Assembly: GCA_032622095.1 (NCBI GenBank)
Contig: CP136067.1
Span: 78,768,705 to 78,832,704 of the forward strand
Length of the DNA stretch: 64,000 bases
Source of the DNA: Siphonodentalium dalli
Taxonomy: Eukaryota > Mollusca > Scaphopoda > Gadilida > Siphonodentaliidae
Direction: 5' to 3'
This document shows, piece by piece, positions 60,251 through 64,000 of the stretch. Position 1 is the stretch's first letter; each line of letters starts with the position of its first letter. The position numbers and the translations under genes were made by a program. The notes under the pieces are model-generated. The model made no database searches. It saw nothing but the letters and a program-made list of their open reading frames with translations, and was not told the origin of the DNA.

Positions 60251-60642
60251 GGGAGACGCGCGTTTTTGCTTAAAACAGCCAAAAATGACAAGAGGTTTTC
60301 AACAAAGAATTTCCTCTATCTGGTGAAAATTCTTGAATTTCACATATCATCTTCGTTGTACATAGAATCTGAGCAATTATTAAGAGACGAGAAACAAAAT
60401 GGATTTTAATATATTTGAGAGGTTGAAAATATAAATTTCTTGTTTTGTCCCTTTCGGTACCAAGAACTGCTAGAATAATTAATAATTTCACACAACACGC
60501 CAATTACCAAATAATTTGTTGTCTTGGCTCTATGAGAGGAGGCTTCATTTGTATCATAATGTTGAGTCAGATTTGTAGTTGCATAATATAGCATCATACT
60601 CCCATATATTATAATGAAGAATAAAGCAGTCACAAATATTCA
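60251..60642 (-). pseudogene. duplicated segment, copy 2, frame disrupted
   Basis: Direct repeat of 57408-57784, starting GGGAGACGC and ending CACAAATATT. The minus-strand frame keeps TALFFIIIYGSMMLYYATTN, then QHYDTNEASSHRAKT and NYLVIG. A 20-30-bp difference then shifts it, and ILAVLGTERDKTRN is recovered in another frame. Compared with copy 1, substitutions keep hydrophobic residues in the first helix-like part. It sits immediately downstream, in the minus sense, of the promoter-like patch at 60.66-61.08 kb, so it could be part of that transcription unit. Confidence 0.35.
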
Positions 60643-60659
60643 AAAATATAGGAGAACGT

Positions 60660-61078
60660 GCGTCCGACCCTTAACATTATAAAACGCAGAAGTCACTTTG
60701 AGCGAGAATGGCAAATTCGACAGCGGCTTCGTCGATCTTCTATAGTTGTTTGTAAACGCGTTACTGTCCCTTCAGCGCGAGGTTTTCCTGAACATCCTAT
60801 TGTAGCGTTTGAGTGCCAAATAAAGAACCTGATCGACGGCACGCGCATCAAAAGTGACTTCTCGTGACTTTGATTGTCTGCGATCAATGCCGCCATATTA
60901 TGATGAGAGCATCAACAACAACTAACAGATTTAGTGCATTTTCTCGGCGCGATAATCGGATTGACTTAATGCGATTTTCCGCTCCCCCATTGTGATTGTG
61001 GTCCTGTGTTATTTCACGCACAATCGAGCGGTTGTTGTTCCGTGAGATAAGCTGAGACTTCAGAAAACGGATTGGCAT
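60660..61078 (-). promoter_or_regulatory. CpG-rich patch with minus-strand ATGGCGGC start: candidate promoter and first exon
   Basis: This 0.4-kb stretch is distinctly richer in GC and CpG than its surroundings. On the minus strand it contains AATATGGCGGCA at 60888-60899, the classic YY1-type element that in many animal genes coincides with the initiation codon. From that ATG (60894-60896) 67 codons stay open: MAALIADNQSHEKSLLMRVP, then SIRFFIWHSNATIGCSGKP, with a possible donor (ACA|GTAACG) before the stop at 60693. Upstream on the same strand another frame (60884-61078) would be 5' UTR. The plus-strand frame 60658-60867 overlaps it fully, so strand and coding status remain uncertain. Confidence 0.35.
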
Positions 61079-62390
61079 TGTATTGGAGAAAGGATACTAA
61101 TATAGATTTCTGAGGATAGGTTTCACTTCTGTTGCCTCAATCATTTCACAGAATTAGGACAAAGGGACGCGGATCATACATGTGGGACAGGTATATTTCA
61201 TTCTTCGACAGAATTTTTCGACGCTTCTGAATTTCGGAATAGGTTTGGACAAAATTATTTTAAGTAGGATATCTATCAAGTAATAATTTCGGATCGGTTT
61301 CCATGCAAATCCCCAAAGGAAAAGTTATGTGTGAGCAGTATGCTCATAGACTAAAGCAGACATGTCATTAAAGAAACATTGTTGGGTTACTGTCACGAAT
61401 GGAGCAGATACATTAGTGCACATACTTACCCCTGGTCAAGTGGTCATGTAAATGTGCTATGATGCTCGTGGGTCCTGCTGAACTGATATTATGCTTTTAG
61501 GACAAACTGATGCTGTTCAGAAAAAGTACCGTTATTTTTTCTAAAGTTGTCAATTTCGTGGTGATCGGATAATCCGAAAATATCCGAGAAAAGCCATGCA
61601 GTATATGTGTGTCAAACATACAAAACATATATATTGCGAAATATATTAACACTGGTTGTATTAGTTGTTACAAATCGACTTTTATCAAGATGGCTATTTA
61701 CCGTAAAACATGTGCCACTATGTAGCCTTTGCTCTGCAGCTTTTCGTGAAAATCCCCATTCAAAATTAGTCACTGAGTTTCCTGTTTAAATATGTGCAGC
61801 TGTTTGGAAGTTTATAAATATTCAAAATAGTATATGTGAGTGGTCAGCATTATATTAAGAAACAAATTGCTGAGTGGAGTGATTGAACTTGACAATAAGA
61901 TGTACAGATTGAGCCCTCCGAATTCCGCTTTTTTCATGTTTTATATCAAAATAACACGAGTACCATGCATTAAGAACTTCAACTAAATTTGGTCGGACTG
62001 ATTTTAAAAGATGGTTCCAATATTTTCAGTAGATTTGGAGCTGAAATCTGACCACTTTGTTTATTGACAGACTTATTTTTATGATATGCAGGATAAGGAA
62101 GCTTTCTAGAGAGCTCAATGAAACATTCAAGAGTTGCGGCTGACCAGCCTGTTCTCCTAAAAATCAGCACGTTATCGACTTAAAATAGGATTTTAGGTTC
62201 ATAATCAGCGTAGAATCGGCTCATTTTGAATCCATAACGAACTAAAATGAGAAACTTTAGTGCCATTAACGACTCACAATAATTTATTATAAGTTTATTA
62301 TGGGCGGACAAAAACCTGAATAGACCAACTCAAGACATCTCTTAAATCTGAAGTACGCTCTTTAAATTGTGCTCTCACTGTGGCCATAAA
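61079..62390. other. intergenic, nothing recognised
   Basis: No gene or element was recognised. Two minor frames of about 60 codons lack features. Confidence 0.35.
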
Positions 62391-62502
62391 ACGGAATAAC
62401 GGATATAAATCCACTATCGACTTACTTCAGAATCAAATAATCCAATATGAACCTATGTGCATCTTATAGGTTGATATGAACCTATCTGTGCGAGGATATG
62501 TT
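62391..62502 (+). repeat. dispersed repeat, family A (right-end fragment)
   Basis: It matches 2101-2211 from ACGGAATAACGGATATAA through 'caaataatccaatatgaacc' to GAGGATAT. It is truncated on the left. Confidence 0.6.
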
Positions 62503-62700
62503 GGACTGACTGACCACCATTTCGTGAAGTTTTACCCGAATCGCTGAATTTCTTTATGAATTGTTGAACGTGAACACAGTTTCAAAAATATGTGGGAGAT
62601 GTCTTCTGTCTCGCTTTTACATCTATCTGTCGTAAATTGGACATTTTAAGAAACGTGTTAGTTGATAATATTCGTATAATCTATTTTTCGTTTATCTCCA

Positions 62701-62889
62701 CGATGCTTTGTACAGTGAGATTATGGTAACGGGCTTTGTTGAGTAATTTGTATACATCGCCGTTTTTGCGGATTGGCATCTTAGATTGCTTTCCATCATA
62801 AAAGAGTCTCGTTTGTGAAATGTCATCCCGAGGTACTTGATATTATCAACCTGTTCAATGATTTTGTCGTTAATCGCGAAAGCTTGTAA
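62701..62889 (-). mobile_element. LINE reverse-transcriptase remnant (minus strand)
   Basis: Minus-strand translation gives LQAFAINDKIIEQVDNIKYL, then GMTFHKRDSFMMESNLRCQ and SAKTAMYTNYSTKPVTIISL. The pattern 'F..N...IE.VD..KYLG..F...GSF......L..Q..KA.Y' is a well-known block following the catalytic palm of RTE/CR1-like non-LTR polymerases. Its downstream neighbour (near 62645, reading TRFLK in another frame) probably continues the element after frameshifts. The catalytic FADD box is not found, so the copy is truncated and inactive. It lies on the opposite strand to the remnants at 5.3 and 11.8 kb. Confidence 0.75.
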
Positions 62890-63905
62890 TTTGTGCTTAC
62901 TTGTCGGCTATGATATTGATGGGATAAAGTGATGATGTCAATAAAAACTGCAGTTATTCTTCTAAAAAATGTCATGTTCGTGGACGAGCGATTAGTGGAA
63001 AAGCTATTCTATGTGCGAAGCATTCGGGTACATATTCTGAAATTTCTTTATGGATTCGCTGCCTGTTGTAACACCACACGCATGCAGCTTATTATTAAGC
63101 TACTTCAAGAGATATGTTAATTTACTGTGTTTAATGCCTTTTCTTCGGATTAGCCAAAAAACATTTACAATGACAACATAAGAAAAATAACGATACTGTT
63201 CATGAATGATCATTTGACCCACCAACATCGTATATGTAAATTAGAAGGACCCTCCAACATAAAGACAGCAAAACTCCTCTCTGCATGTGCATGAGCGAAA
63301 ATACTCGTTTTGAGAAATGAATGTTATTGGAGATAAATACCACGTATTGTGCGAATATCCACAACCAGACCAAAACAGACAACGGTACATTTAGAAATGT
63401 TACTGGAACTTCCATAATCAGAGAAAATATTCCATTCTTCTTTAAAATAACGAATCAACTATAATTTTTAAACATGAGTAGATTTATCTCTCACGTCAAG
63501 GAAATAGCGAGTTGCTCTCCTGTGTCATTCTTATTTCATCCTGATCGTCGGAGGTTGCAAGCAATAATGTGTATTGTGTTTAGGGCCCGACGAATCGGCA
63601 ATATCAACATCGAATAGAATTTCGAATCGAATCGACGATGATTCAAATCGAATCTAATCTTGTGCCGACACTTTAGCAGATTTGCGGTACCTGGGAGTGG
63701 GAGGTACGAGCAAAAATAGGGCAAATGTCCGATGATTTTATAACGTCAGTGAGATAACGCGAATTAAGCTTACGATGAAGGTTCATTAAACTTCATTTCT
63801 ATGACATAATATGAACAACATTTAATCATAGTTACAGTTTAATATCACAATGCCACTATGCGTGTTTATATTATTAATATATGTTCATAACATCATGGAT
63901 TTGGT
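62890..63905. other. intergenic with a CGAAT-rich stretch
   Basis: At about 63588-63660 the word (T)CGAAT and relatives (CGAATCG, ATCGAAT, TCGAATC) recur about eight times, forming a degenerate short-period repeat. Otherwise nothing is recognised. Confidence 0.35.
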
Positions 63906-64000
63906 CTGTTCTCGTGAAAATAAGCTCATATTGAACTTATTTCAAACACACAAATAAGCCCATGCAAATCGGCATTATTTGAATCTGAATTACGTTTATA
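63906..64000 (+). repeat. dispersed repeat, family A (left end, cut by window edge)
   Basis: It starts CTGTTCTCGTGAAAATAAGC, the same left edge as 1554, and continues with 'cttattt' words in both orientations. It is cut by the end of the window. Confidence 0.5.

Noticed and set aside
57408-60642. Direct repeats as LTRs of a 3.2-kb retrotransposon
   Set aside because: No TG...CA ends, no primer-binding site or polypurine tract seen and no gag/pol-like frame between them.

Overview
The window is nuclear DNA of an animal. It is AT-rich, its one clear gene is split by a very large intron, and it is crowded with short transposon-like repeats and tandem arrays. The gene is Hox1, the labial orthologue. 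Its homeodomain (the ALGLNETQ helix 2-3 turn, a two-exon structure with a WM hexapeptide in exon 1) fits a lophotrochozoan, and the repeat flavour suggests a mollusc. Phylum is inference and the species cannot be named from what is seen.

Layout. 1-22.0 kb, upstream of Hox1: no complete gene. It holds one unrecognised exon-like frame on the minus strand (2850-3051), several terminal-inverted-repeat (TIR) or foldback elements, two 5'-truncated LINE reverse-transcriptase remnants (about 5.3-5.5 kb and 11.8-12.1 kb), a 4.65 kb satellite made of 26- and 30-bp units (12177-16832), and a 0.38 kb-arm inverted repeat (20919-22018). If the cluster is ordered as usual, this side faces Hox2. 22.7-51.8 kb, Hox1: exon 1 (22724-23249), a 28,168-bp phase-1 intron with GT-AG borders, and exon 2 with the homeobox (51418-51800), giving 302 residues. 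The intron carries minisatellites, a (TA)n tract and at least five TIR or foldback elements, one of them ending about 0.26 kb before the exon 2 acceptor. 51.8-64 kb, downstream: a presumed 3' UTR, two more TIR elements, a duplicated about 380-bp segment with a hydrophobic minus-strand frame (57.4 and 60.3 kb), a CpG-rich promoter-like patch with a minus-strand ATGGCGGC start (60.66-61.08 kb), and another LINE remnant.

Nothing here looks like a bacterial-type system, CRISPR, operon or prophage. The most interesting signals are structural: several families of TTAA- and TA-flanked foldback elements, some present on both sides of Hox1; a recently duplicated 1,032-bp higher-order unit in the satellite; and a long inverted repeat just upstream of the Hox1 start codon. 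All alignments were made by eye, so percentages and edges are approximate.
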